Of a stretch of 64,000 nt of DNA, positions 32,134 through 40,685 are shown piece after piece. Under the pieces are notes generated by a model. It did no database searches. It was not told the DNA's origin and saw nothing but the letters and a program-made list of their open reading frames with translations. How positions within the stretch are numbered: position 1 is the stretch's first letter; each line of letters starts with the position of its first letter. The translations under genes and the position numbers were made by a program. Origin of the DNA: Thiogranum sp963752745 (lineage in GTDB: Bacteria; Pseudomonadota; Gammaproteobacteria; DSM-19610); contig CAVWAK010000056.1 in assembly GCA_963752745.1 (NCBI GenBank), positions 1 through 64,000 of the forward strand, written 5' to 3'.

Positions 32134-32712
32134 TCAGCTCAGCAGTTCAGAAACCGCTATTACATTCTCGGCAACCTGACCTATTTTCAGGTTCTTGTCC
32201 ATGGCCATCTTGCGAAGCGCATGGTAAGCCTGTGACTCATCGAAGCCACGCTGTTTCATCAAAATACCCTTGGCCCGGTCGACCGCCTTGCGTTCAGCCA
32301 GATTCGCCCTGGTATCCTTTAATTCCAGGCGCAAACGTTCTGTCTCTTTAAACCGTTCTACAGCCACATCGAGTATCGCGCCCAGCCTGTGCTGATCCAG
32401 CCCGTCTACAATATAGGCACTTACACCGGCGCGAACCGCCTTACTGATGACCTCGCGGTTGTCTTCCTCGGTAAACAACACGACAGGTAACGGCTTGTGT
32501 AATGACAGCTCATGTAGCCTGGAGAACAATCGCTCTCCCGGAGAGTCGCTGTCGATCACCAAAAGGTCCGGGCATGACTGATCAGCACGCTTGAGCAGTT
32601 CAGCAGCCATTTGCGTTTCCGCCACCACGTCGTAGCCGAATTGAAGCAAGGACTGTTTGAGTAACTCACTGCGTTCGGGGTCATCTTTAACCAGTAACAC
32701 CTTCAGTTGCAT
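32134..32712 (-). CDS. nasT: NasT-type response regulator with ANTAR RNA-binding domain
   Basis: The 192-residue protein has an N-terminal receiver domain (VLLVKDDPERSELL, LLVIDSDSPGE) and a C-terminal ANTAR domain (LAERKAVDRAKGILMKQRGF, ESQAYHALRKMAMDKN). NasT binds hexaloop RNA hairpins to prevent termination in nitrate/nitrite assimilation leaders when released by the nitrate sensor NasS. Two matching leaders exist in this window, one directly after this gene. No nasS is seen in the window; either it is encoded elsewhere or NrtA-like proteins substitute. A sigma-54 promoter precedes it. Confidence 0.88.
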   Translation of the reverse strand: MQLKVLLVKDDPERSELLKQSLLQFGYDVVAETQMAAELLKRADQSCPDLLVIDSDSPGERLFSRLHELSLHKPLPVVLFTEEDNREVISKAVRAGVSAYIVDGLDQHRLGAILDVAVERFKETERLRLELKDTRANLAERKAVDRAKGILMKQRGFDESQAYHALRKMAMDKNLKIGQVAENVIAVSELLS

Positions 32713-32747
32713 GGCAGCTCGTGAAAAACACTTTGATTAGCATATTA

Positions 32748-32762
32748 GCAAGTGCTGTGCCA
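32748..32762 (-). promoter_or_regulatory. Sigma-54 promoter of the nasT operon
   Basis: Minus strand TGGCACAGCACTTGC is an exact match to TGGCAC-N5-TTGC with GG-N10-GC spacing. The predicted start near 32736 is 24 nt before the nasT ATG. No other promoter is evident between nasT and the flavoprotein gene, so the whole operon probably starts here. Confidence 0.85.
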
Positions 32763-32779
32763 CCGAGCCTGACCCCGCC

Positions 32780-32793
32780 AAACACCGGTGTTT
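32780..32793. promoter_or_regulatory. Perfect 14-bp palindrome between nasT and glgC
   Basis: AAACACCGGTGTTT lies about 20 bp upstream of the sigma-54 -24 element of nasT and about 200 bp before glgC. It looks like a dimeric regulator site, but no family is assigned. Confidence 0.35.
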
Positions 32794-32990
32794 CGGCTGT
32801 CCGTAATGGCTCGCATGCACAATGATGAGTCAGCCCGGATTGATTACTGTCACTTTTGGTGCAAAATGTCGCGCCACATCCTCAGGTGATTCCCGGAAAC
32901 TGCTGTTAAGCAGCTGTATTAAAAGCGGCATGTGCATTGCTAGACCCTGGTCAACTGGTTTTTAAAATATTTAGACAGGCTTACCTTCTT

Positions 32991-34214
32991 ATGCAAAACA
33001 AGACATTGGCAATTATTCTGGCAGGAGGTGTCGGCTCTCGCCTGCACCCCCTCACTGCAGACCGCGCCAAGCCGGCGGTACCCTTTGGCGGCAAATACCG
33101 CATCATTGATTTCACGCTGGCCAACTGCCTGCATTCGGACATCCGCCGTGTACTGGTCATGACCCAGTACAAATCACACTCGCTGCAGAAACACCTGAGG
33201 GATGGCTGGTCCATCTTTAACCCGGAACTGGGGGAATACATCACACCGGTGCCGCCGCAGATGCGCGTCGACGGTGAATGGTACAAAGGCACCGCCAACG
33301 CCATCTACCAGAACATGTATATGATCGAGCGTAGCGAGGCTGACTGGGTGCTGATACTGTCCGGTGACCATATCTACCGCATGGACTATGCAGAGATAAT
33401 CAAATCACATATCGAAAAGCAGGCTGATGTCACAATTGCCTGTATGGATATTCCCCTGCACGAAGCGAACTCTTTTGGTGTGACAGGTATCGACAACGAT
33501 TCGCGTATCGTCAGCTTCGACGAAAAGCCCGAGCAACCCAAACCGTTGCCGGAGGATAGTGAGCGCGCCCTGGCCTCCATGGGCATCTATGTGTTCAGCA
33601 GGCAACTGCTAATCGATGTACTTCGCGCGGACCATGACAATAACAACTCAAGTCACGACTTCGGGCAAGATATTCTGCCGACACTGATCAAACCCGGCAA
33701 AGCCTTCGCCTACCGCTTTGGCGGTGAAGGTGGTCGAGTGTCGCCGGACCGTTACTGGCGTGATGTGGGTACTATCGATGCATACTACGAGGCAAATATG
33801 AGCCTGCTTGACCCAATACCTCCCTTGGACCTCTACCAGCAGGACTGGACAATTCGCACCTACCAGGGACAGACGCCTCCGGCCCGCACGGTACCTGGGC
33901 GCATGGGTAATGAAGGCGTATTTGTCAATTCAATCGTATCCGGTGGCTCGGTTATAGCCGGTGGCGGCGTCAATCACTCTGTCCTGTTCTCGGGAGTTCG
34001 GGTAGGCGACGAAGCGATTGTTGAAGATGCCATCCTCTTCAATGACGTGGAAATCGGTGATGGTGCACAGGTAAGGCAATGCATTATCGAAAAAGGCGTA
34101 GTAATTCCGGCCGGTGAATCGATTGGTATCGATCCGTCACGTGACCGTGAACGCTTCCAGATTTCTGAAAAAGGCATCGTAGTAATACCCAAGGATTATA
34201 AATTCGAATCATGA
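32991..34214 (+). CDS. glgC: Glucose-1-phosphate adenylyltransferase
   Basis: The 407-residue ADP-glucose pyrophosphorylase has the nucleotide-binding loop ILAGGVGSRLHPLTADRAKP, FGGKYRIIDFTLANCLHSDI, a GDHIYRMDY metal-binding motif and a C-terminal left-handed beta-helix (GGGVNHSVLFSGVRVGDEA). It makes ADP-glucose for glycogen. ATG 32991 is chosen because MQNKTLAIILAGG is the usual N-terminus; a TTG at 32937 is the alternative. The stop overlaps the next gene by 4 nt. Confidence 0.93.
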   Translation: MQNKTLAIILAGGVGSRLHPLTADRAKPAVPFGGKYRIIDFTLANCLHSDIRRVLVMTQYKSHSLQKHLRDGWSIFNPELGEYITPVPPQMRVDGEWYKGTANAIYQNMYMIERSEADWVLILSGDHIYRMDYAEIIKSHIEKQADVTIACMDIPLHEANSFGVTGIDNDSRIVSFDEKPEQPKPLPEDSERALASMGIYVFSRQLLIDVLRADHDNNNSSHDFGQDILPTLIKPGKAFAYRFGGEGGRVSPDRYWRDVGTIDAYYEANMSLLDPIPPLDLYQQDWTIRTYQGQTPPARTVPGRMGNEGVFVNSIVSGGSVIAGGGVNHSVLFSGVRVGDEAIVEDAILFNDVEIGDGAQVRQCIIEKGVVIPAGESIGIDPSRDRERFQISEKGIVVIPKDYKFES

Positions 34215-35182
34215 ATGATTACGCCCATTGTGATTTGCCGGCCTGCTCGCTGAATGAAGTTATTCGTCAGCACCGGCGGAGACTGGAGCATTTGCTCAAA
34301 GAGTCCTTGCAACCAATATCGCACCAATGTGCCGCTAACTGGAATGATCAACAAGCGCTCGATGCGACCTTGAAAAACCTCCTCGACACCATTCCCTACT
34401 GCCGACTGCTGTACACCATCAACAAGGCAGGACAACAGTGCAGCAGCAACATCAGCCATTCCGGCATCGACATGAAAGCCTGTGGACAAAACCTCAGTGG
34501 CCGCCCATACCTGTCGGGTTATGCCGACGGCAATGTATTTGTTCTTTCTGACGTATATATCAGCCGGGTGGAACGACACAGTTGTATAACGGCACTACAC
34601 CGGGTCTGCGATGGCGCCACCAGGGTCCTCGGATACCTGGCAGCTGATTTTTACCTGAAAGATCTTCCCCAGCTGCATAAAGCCGCTGAAATACCCACCT
34701 TGTGGCGCCAGATCAAGGGCGACCCTGCCATTCGCCAGAGCCTTTTCCAGCAGCAACGGATCAGCTCCGCCATGGACCTTCGATTGAATCAAATCAACGA
34801 TATAATCCATGAACTGATCACGCAACGCGGAGTGTTTCACACCAAACTGCACTACGGCGCCTCGCGCGCCACGCTGTGGTTGAACAAGGACCCGCGCCGT
34901 TACCGGATCCATGTACTGGACGAAATAATGGACCCTTCTGTCTGCATGGCCTACCCGAAGGAAGACTATCCTGATGACGCCATTGTGAGCTGTGAAGAAG
35001 TTCGCACCACACTGGAACGCTTCGTCAACCTGCGGCTGGGTGACAGCGTTATTTATCTGCGCTCCGCTTCAGTGAATATTATTAACGGCGTGGTAGGACT
35101 TAACTTCTCCTGCGATGGCACTCACTATCTGCCTGCACACGAATTTCTGGAGAAAGACCATCAATTCTGGTTTGGAAGCTGA
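34211..35182 (+). CDS. PDC/Cache-like sensor-domain protein
   Basis: The 323-residue protein has a Cache/PDC-like ligand-binding region at about residues 15-160 (DTIPYCRLLYTINKAGQQCS, GRPYLSGYADGNVFVLSDVY, then VLGYLAADFYLKDLP). No transmembrane segment, kinase or cyclase domain is present. The C-terminal half is helical and unrecognised. It overlaps the glgC stop (ATGA), so it is translationally coupled to glycogen synthesis. A role as a soluble metabolite sensor is possible but not established. Confidence 0.65.
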   Translation: MNDYAHCDLPACSLNEVIRQHRRRLEHLLKESLQPISHQCAANWNDQQALDATLKNLLDTIPYCRLLYTINKAGQQCSSNISHSGIDMKACGQNLSGRPYLSGYADGNVFVLSDVYISRVERHSCITALHRVCDGATRVLGYLAADFYLKDLPQLHKAAEIPTLWRQIKGDPAIRQSLFQQQRISSAMDLRLNQINDIIHELITQRGVFHTKLHYGASRATLWLNKDPRRYRIHVLDEIMDPSVCMAYPKEDYPDDAIVSCEEVRTTLERFVNLRLGDSVIYLRSASVNIINGVVGLNFSCDGTHYLPAHEFLEKDHQFWFGS

Positions 35183-35195
35183 TCACCTGCAACAT

Positions 35196-36314
35196 TTAAT
35201 GGCTGTCTAAAGGACAACATTGCTCATGAGGTGTAACACCTCCACGCCTCTCGTACCAGGGCCTGGTGCGGTTAATGATACCCACAGCAATCAACATTAC
35301 CGGAACCTCGATGAGCACCCCTACTACCGTGGCTAAAGCTGCACCGGAATTAAAACCGAACAGGGCTATAGCGGTCGCCACCGCCAGCTCGAAAAAATTG
35401 CTGGCGCCTATAAGCGCAGAAGGTGCTGCCACACAGTGTGGTGAACGTACCGCGCGATTAAGGAGATAGGCCAGTCCCGAGTTAAAAAACACCTGGATCA
35501 GGATCGGCACTGCGAGCAGGGCAATAATCACAGGCTGTTGAATAATTTGCTCGCCCTGGAAACCAAACAACAATACCAGCACAGCCAACAGCGAGACCAG
35601 CGAAACCGGGTGCATTCGATCGAGCGTGCGCTGCAGATGGACATGACCATTCGGTTGGCCTAGCAGCCACCTGCGCCACAGCGTGGCAATAGCGAGTGGC
35701 ACGACGATATAAACAAACACCGATAACAACAGCGTATCCCAGGGCACGGTGATCGCAGACAGTCCCAACAGCAGTCCTACAACAGGGGCAAACGCGAAAA
35801 TCATGATCACGTCGTTGAGCGCAACTTGTGACAGAGTGAAGTGGGGTTCGCCCTCCGACAGCTGACTCCAGACAAACACCATGGCGGTACAGGGAGCTGC
35901 TGCGAGTATGATAAGACCGGCAATATAACTGTCGATCTGTTCTGCAGGCAGCCAGGGCTGGAACAGCCCGCCTATAAACAACCAGGCGAGAGCCGCCATG
36001 GAAAAGGGTTTTACCGCCCAGTTCACAAACAGGGTCACACCGACTCCCCGCCAATACCGGGTTACCCCTTTGAGGGCCCGTAAATCAATCTTAAGCAACA
36101 TCGGGATTATCATCAGCCAGACAAGTACCGCTACCGGCAGATTGACGTGAGCCACTTCCAGTTTTCCGACCCACTGGAACGCGTCATTAAAATTATGTCC
36201 GAGTGCGATCCCCACAAGAATGCACAAAAAAACCCAGGCGGTTAAATAACGCTCGAAGAAGCCCATTGCGGCCCCGCTCGCCTTCTTCGCAGTGGTTTCG
36301 CATTGCACGCTCAT
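35196..36314 (-). CDS. acr3: ACR3-family arsenite efflux transporter
   Basis: The 372-residue permease has ten hydrophobic segments and ACR3 signatures AAPCTAMVFVWSQLSEGEPH and GASNFFELAVATAIALFGF. It extrudes As(III) using the proton-motive force. It is the last gene of arsR-arsI-arsC-acr3, overlapping arsC by 4 nt. Confidence 0.93.
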   Translation of the reverse strand: MSVQCETTAKKASGAAMGFFERYLTAWVFLCILVGIALGHNFNDAFQWVGKLEVAHVNLPVAVLVWLMIIPMLLKIDLRALKGVTRYWRGVGVTLFVNWAVKPFSMAALAWLFIGGLFQPWLPAEQIDSYIAGLIILAAAPCTAMVFVWSQLSEGEPHFTLSQVALNDVIMIFAFAPVVGLLLGLSAITVPWDTLLLSVFVYIVVPLAIATLWRRWLLGQPNGHVHLQRTLDRMHPVSLVSLLAVLVLLFGFQGEQIIQQPVIIALLAVPILIQVFFNSGLAYLLNRAVRSPHCVAAPSALIGASNFFELAVATAIALFGFNSGAALATVVGVLIEVPVMLIAVGIINRTRPWYERRGGVTPHEQCCPLDSH

Positions 36315-36733
36315 GCAGGTTGTTTCTGTAGTTCTGCCATCAGGCCTTTAATCCGATCTTTGATGTCATCCCGGCTGGCACGAAACACCTGCATGACATC
36401 TTCCTCATTACCTTCTGCCTTGGCGGGGTCATTCAATGGCCAGTGCAGTTTCTTCGCGGTTGTTGGTAATGCCGGACAATGCTCATCGGCATGGCCACAT
36501 ACGGTTACGACCAGGTCAGCACGTGCAAGCATGGCGTCTGTCACCCGGGTGGACTCCTGAGAGGATATATCCACGCCCGCTTCCTGCATGACAGCAATGG
36601 CACGTGGATTTTTTCCATGCGCCTCAATACCCGCTGATTCGATACTCCAGCCTGCCGGGGCAAACTGTTTCGCCCAGCCTTCCGCTATCTGTGAACGGCA
36701 TGAGTTCCCCGTGCAAAGAAACAGAATATTCAT
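36311..36733 (-). CDS. arsC: Arsenate reductase, thioredoxin-coupled LMW-PTP type
   Basis: The 140-residue enzyme has the CX5R phosphatase loop in FLCTGNSCRSQIAEGW and the downstream ADLVVTVCGHADEHCPALP cysteines used in the disulfide cascade. It reduces As(V) to As(III) for export. The start overlaps the arsI stop as TGATG. An adjacent in-frame ATG one codon upstream is equally possible. Confidence 0.92.
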   Translation of the reverse strand: MNILFLCTGNSCRSQIAEGWAKQFAPAGWSIESAGIEAHGKNPRAIAVMQEAGVDISSQESTRVTDAMLARADLVVTVCGHADEHCPALPTTAKKLHWPLNDPAKAEGNEEDVMQVFRASRDDIKDRIKGLMAELQKQPA

Positions 36734-37179
36734 CATCCACAACAACTGCTGGAACCTGTCTCAGGTACACAACATCCCTGTACGGCAGTCTCGACTTCGG
36801 ATTCATTAAAAGTCGGAATACTTCCCAGGGAGTGAAAAGCCTCCCAGGCAATACCCTGCGGATCGAGACTCCAGTATTTATCCGAACGCGCGTAACAACA
36901 GGTTGTACCGGTTTGTTCTCGACCGGCAATCCCCGCAGCATTCAACCTGGTTTGCAGTTCCGTCAGCTGTTCCGCGTTTTCCGCCTGAATGCCGACATGA
37001 TCCAGACCGACTGAATCCGTGCGCGAAGAAATTGCAAAATTCACCGCCGGGTCGGCGAGATCCCACTTGGCGTAATCATTCTTTACAACACCTGGCCCAA
37101 CCCCGAACAAGGCCGAATAAAAATGGATACTCTGATCAAGATCATCAACTGCAATATGAAGGTGTAAACGACTCATCAT
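36733..37179 (-). CDS. arsI: ArsI/CadI-family vicinal-oxygen-chelate dioxygenase
   Basis: The 148-residue VOC-fold protein has Fe(II)-ligand regions RLHLHIAVDDLDQSIHFY, LDHVGIQAEN and the vicinal cysteine pair GTTCCYARSDKYW, which in ArsI binds methylarsenite before C-As bond cleavage. The C-terminus has extra Cys (GCCVPETGSSSCCG). It lies between arsR and arsC. Some family members in ars operons are not proven lyases, so the activity is inferred from the Cys pair and context. Confidence 0.82.
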   Translation of the reverse strand: MMSRLHLHIAVDDLDQSIHFYSALFGVGPGVVKNDYAKWDLADPAVNFAISSRTDSVGLDHVGIQAENAEQLTELQTRLNAAGIAGREQTGTTCCYARSDKYWSLDPQGIAWEAFHSLGSIPTFNESEVETAVQGCCVPETGSSSCCG

Positions 37180-37193
37180 CTATCTCCTTTTAC

Positions 37194-37547
37194 TCAGGCA
37201 CAGCAACTCGTACCGGGGCGATTGGGCATTTGCTCAAGTGATTGCGCATCCTTTTTATAGGGTGAAAGCCCCTCCAGCCCTTCGTATGTCGAACGCAATA
37301 CTGACCGGGCCCAGGCGGGTAAATCATCACGGATACGGTAATACATCCAGCGACCGGAACGCCGGGCTTCAACCAGATCCGATTCACGTAACTGCCCCAG
37401 GTGGCGGGATATTTTAGGTTGCGAAAGTGACAACGTATGGGTCAGCTCGCAGACACAGAGTTCGCCATGCCCCTGCAACAGCGCGACAATGCGTAACCGG
37501 GTGGTATCGGCGAGCATTTGAAAAATGATTTCAGGATCTGGATACAT
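37194..37547 (-). CDS. arsR: ArsR-family arsenic-responsive repressor
   Basis: The 117-residue winged-helix repressor has the As(III)-binding motif ELCVCELTHTLSLSQPKISR and recognition-helix SQPKISRHLGQLRESDLVEA. It ends in SCCA, adding two more cysteines. It should release the ars promoter when arsenite binds. The first gene of the operon; a palindrome lies 9 bp upstream of its start. Confidence 0.92.
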   Translation of the reverse strand: MYPDPEIIFQMLADTTRLRIVALLQGHGELCVCELTHTLSLSQPKISRHLGQLRESDLVEARRSGRWMYYRIRDDLPAWARSVLRSTYEGLEGLSPYKKDAQSLEQMPNRPGTSCCA

Positions 37548-37555
37548 GCGCCAAA

Positions 37556-37589
37556 TATACGTTAATCCATATATATGGTCAAGCGTATA
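37556..37589. promoter_or_regulatory. Putative ArsR operator palindrome
   Basis: TATACG and CGTATA flank a perfect inner palindrome CCATATATATGG, giving a nearly symmetric 34-bp element right upstream of arsR. Position and symmetry fit an autoregulatory ArsR site that also covers the -10 region. Confidence 0.5.
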
Positions 37590-37789
37590 TATTGAGTTTT
37601 TTCAGCTCTTACCCAGGGTGTCGCAAACAAGTCATGTGGGCCACCCTGCGGCTACTGGCAGGCATCACCCAAGTACGACCGACGGTGATCAAGATTTCAC
37701 AATCGTTAACGTTCTGCCCACTCTATACAGCACCTCTTTCACCTACACTGGAGTTCCATGGACTAGCGCCTTGCGCTGAGGAGAGGAAG

Positions 37790-38179
37790 ATGAACCTGAT
37801 ATATAACCTTATGGAAAACCAGGGGCCCAAACTGATCGAACAGCTGACCGGTGCCGGCCTCAACGCTGAACAGGCAAAGAGTTTCCTGCCAGACGCCCTG
37901 CAAGGTGTGATGGGAGGGCTGGAGCATATCGACGTCCAGGCGCTACTGGGTGCTAACAGCGACGTGCAGACATCCAGCCTGATGGATAAGATCGACATCC
38001 CTTCCCTGGCTGGCAGCCTGGGTGGCGACAATGGGCTAACCGGTCGCGGCTTACAGGCTATCATCCCCCAGGTACTCGGATTCCTGAAAGATAATCCAGC
38101 TGCTGCCGGCTTGATGGACATGCTGGGCAACAAAGACGGTGCAGGACTGGCAGGACTGACCAAGGGACTTTTCAATTGA
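37790..38179 (+). CDS. Small helical protein, YidB/DUF937-like
   Basis: The 129-residue protein is rich in Ala, Gly and Leu. It begins MNLIYNLMENQGPKLIEQLT and ends with DNPAAAGLMDMLGNKDGAGL, resembling the DUF937/YidB type of small cytosolic proteins. A strong GAGGAGAGGAAG ribosome-binding site fixes ATG 37790. No catalytic motif or membrane segment is seen. The function is unknown. Confidence 0.7.
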   Translation: MNLIYNLMENQGPKLIEQLTGAGLNAEQAKSFLPDALQGVMGGLEHIDVQALLGANSDVQTSSLMDKIDIPSLAGSLGGDNGLTGRGLQAIIPQVLGFLKDNPAAAGLMDMLGNKDGAGLAGLTKGLFN

Positions 38180-38258
38180 ACTTACAGCACGGCATTGGGC
38201 CTGCCCGACAACATGCTGTAAGCTGCCTGTCGGCATAAAGTAAAGTGGAATACTGACC

Positions 38259-38957
38259 TTGCGAATTGCGATACTGGAAGATGATGCAGCCCAACTGGAA
38301 CTGCTACAGTGCTGGCTCGGCGAAGCCGGTCACGAGAGCTACGGCTTCTCCACAGGCAGCGTTTTCCAGGATGCAATTCGGCGCGAAACCTTTGATTTGC
38401 TGGTACTGGACTGGAACCTGCCTGACACCAGCGGACCGGAGATGCTGACCTGGGTCCGGCAGCAGCTGGATTGGGATATCCCGGTACTGTTCACCACCAG
38501 TCGCAACGAGGAGCAGGATATTGTTCTCGCACTGGAAAACGGTGCAGACGATTATATGACCAAGCCCATCAAGCGCAGTGAAACCATGGCCCGAATTAAT
38601 GCGTTACTGCGCCGCGCCCTGCCGGAAACGGCAGGGAATTCCGTATATAATTGCGCGCCGTTCGAGTTTGATATCAATAATCAGCAGGTCACTGTGGACG
38701 ACCAGACAATCGGCCTGACTAACAAGGAATTTCAACTCGCGTTGCTGCTGTTCCACAACAGTGGCAGACTGCTGTCCCGCGGCTACATCCTGGAAAATGT
38801 CTGGGGAGTGCGTTCAGAACTGACGACGCGCACCGTGGACACCCACGTCAGCCGCCTGCGCAACAAGCTTGGAATACGACCCGAGCGTGGCTGGCGTCTG
38901 AATGCGGTTTACCACCATGGCTACCGACTGGAGTCAACCGGTGCAGAACAAGACTGA
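38259..38957 (+). CDS. OmpR-family response regulator
   Basis: The 232-residue regulator has a receiver domain (ILEDDAAQLELLQCWLGEAG, phospho-Asp in LLVLDWNLPD, DDYMTKPI lysine) and a C-terminal winged helix (LTNKEFQLALLLFHNSGRLL, VDTHVSRLRNKLGI). It starts with TTG at 38259, in frame with the expected MRIAILEDD N-terminus. It leads a three-gene cluster with a LysM/FecR protein and a CHASE2 histidine kinase, its likely partner. Confidence 0.9.
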   Translation: MRIAILEDDAAQLELLQCWLGEAGHESYGFSTGSVFQDAIRRETFDLLVLDWNLPDTSGPEMLTWVRQQLDWDIPVLFTTSRNEEQDIVLALENGADDYMTKPIKRSETMARINALLRRALPETAGNSVYNCAPFEFDINNQQVTVDDQTIGLTNKEFQLALLLFHNSGRLLSRGYILENVWGVRSELTTRTVDTHVSRLRNKLGIRPERGWRLNAVYHHGYRLESTGAEQD

Positions 38958-38987
38958 ACTACAGTAAATAATAACGGGGACGTACCA

Positions 38988-40685
38988 TTGGCCGATAGTC
39001 GTATCCTCAGGACAAGAACTGATCGCAAATTCAATCCAGTCGCGAGACTTTTTGGCATCACGCTGTTGCCATTCGTGCTGTTACTGCTCATGTTCCTGGG
39101 CAACCCGGCGACAGCTGCCGAACAGTACTGGGAATACACTGTACGACCCGGTGACAACATCTGGAACCTCACCAAAACGCACTGCACCAGCGTTCGTTAC
39201 TGGCAGCGCATCCAGAAACTGAACAACATCAATCTGGATCGTGAAATACCGCCTGGCACCCGGCTGCGCTTCCCCTTAAGCATTCTCAAACACCAGCCCG
39301 CCACCGCGATCGTCGCTCAATTACAGGGCAGTGCCGAACTGCTGCGCGCAGGTGCCAGCAAGGCAGTACCACTGACGTCCGGCACAACCTTGCGTAGCGG
39401 CGACAAAATCATGACCGGTCCCGACAGCAACCTCACCCTGCAGTTTGCCGACGATTCCAGGCTGCTGGTGCTGCGCGATTCGGAAGTCTTGATGGACAGT
39501 CTTAGCGCCTGGGGCACAACGGGAATGGTGGATACGAGCATTCGTCTGCAGGGTGGCCGGGTCGATACCCAGGTAAGACCCGCCAGGGGTCCAGGCAGCC
39601 GTTACCAGATCATTACACCAGCGGCGGTTGCCGCCGTGCGTGGGACTGATTTCCGGGTCGCGGCGGAAACGGGCAAAGCCATAATGCGCAGTGAGGTCAC
39701 CGAGGGCACTGTCGGTGTCGGCGACACCGGTAACAGCACCCGGGTGGCGGCGGGCTTCGGCCTGGTCGCTGAAGCCGGCAAGCCGCCCGATGCACCGCGT
39801 AAATTGCTGCCCGCCGTCGACCTGTCACGTCTCCCAGCTGCACAAAGACAACTTCCACTCAGCTTTACCTGGCCAGCAATCAATGGCGCCCACGGTTACC
39901 GTTTCCAGATCGCACCCAATGCAGATTTTGAAGTCCTGTTAGTCGATCAAACCACGGAAAAAGCCGTGGCCAACTGGAAGGATTTGCCGGATGGACACTA
40001 TGCCCTGCGTATACGCGGCATCGATGAAGTTGGCCTTGAAGGGCTCGACAGCGTGCACCTGTTCGACGTCGATGCGCGGCCCTTCCCGCCCATCACCGCC
40101 AGCCCAGCTGATGCCGGCGTCATTACTGAACCAGCCCCGGTGTTCAGCTGGTCAGCTGCCGAGGACAAAAACTCCTACCGCATTCAGATTGCACAGGACG
40201 CCGGCTTTTCTGAACTCGTCGCCGATCAGGTAACACGGACTACGAAGTACCAGCGGGACCAGCCTCTGGCACCGGGCACCTACCACTGGCGTGTCGCTGG
40301 CATTGACAGCAGCGGTAAACAGGGACCATACAACCCGACGCAAAGCTTCACCTACCATCAGCCCCTCAGGGCGCCGCTATTGCAACAAGCGATCATCGAT
40401 CACACGCGCCTCATTCTGGCCTGGCAAGCGGTAGACGGTGCCGAAAGCTACCAGCTACAGCTCGCAACGGATCCATACTTCAGAGACGTACAGGTAGACA
40501 TGCGGTTGCCTGCCCTGCAATTCGATGTACCGCGACCACCTTCGCAAGTCTATTATTTACAAGTCAGGGCATTCAACCCGGCCGGGGAACCTGGACCTTT
40601 CAGTGCGCCGCTTAAAGTTTACGTGCCCCCACTCTACCCATGGTGGCCGTTGGTACTCGCTGTTCCCCTGCTGCTGATATTGTGA
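38988..40685 (+). CDS. Exported LysM-FecR protein with Fn3-like repeats
   Basis: The 565-residue protein has an N-terminal membrane/signal segment, a LysM-like domain (YTVRPGDNIWNLTKTHC), a FecR domain (AAVRGTDFRVAAETGKAIMR), and tandem Fn3-like repeats (FTWPAINGAHGYRFQIA, FSWSAAEDKNSYRIQIA, LAWQAVDGAESYQLQLA). A C-terminal hydrophobic segment ends the protein. It probably senses envelope conditions and passes a signal to the following kinase. The start is TTG 38988 with GGGGA upstream. Its stop overlaps the kinase start as GTGA. Confidence 0.8.
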   Translation: MADSRILRTRTDRKFNPVARLFGITLLPFVLLLLMFLGNPATAAEQYWEYTVRPGDNIWNLTKTHCTSVRYWQRIQKLNNINLDREIPPGTRLRFPLSILKHQPATAIVAQLQGSAELLRAGASKAVPLTSGTTLRSGDKIMTGPDSNLTLQFADDSRLLVLRDSEVLMDSLSAWGTTGMVDTSIRLQGGRVDTQVRPARGPGSRYQIITPAAVAAVRGTDFRVAAETGKAIMRSEVTEGTVGVGDTGNSTRVAAGFGLVAEAGKPPDAPRKLLPAVDLSRLPAAQRQLPLSFTWPAINGAHGYRFQIAPNADFEVLLVDQTTEKAVANWKDLPDGHYALRIRGIDEVGLEGLDSVHLFDVDARPFPPITASPADAGVITEPAPVFSWSAAEDKNSYRIQIAQDAGFSELVADQVTRTTKYQRDQPLAPGTYHWRVAGIDSSGKQGPYNPTQSFTYHQPLRAPLLQQAIIDHTRLILAWQAVDGAESYQLQLATDPYFRDVQVDMRLPALQFDVPRPPSQVYYLQVRAFNPAGEPGPFSAPLKVYVPPLYPWWPLVLAVPLLLIL

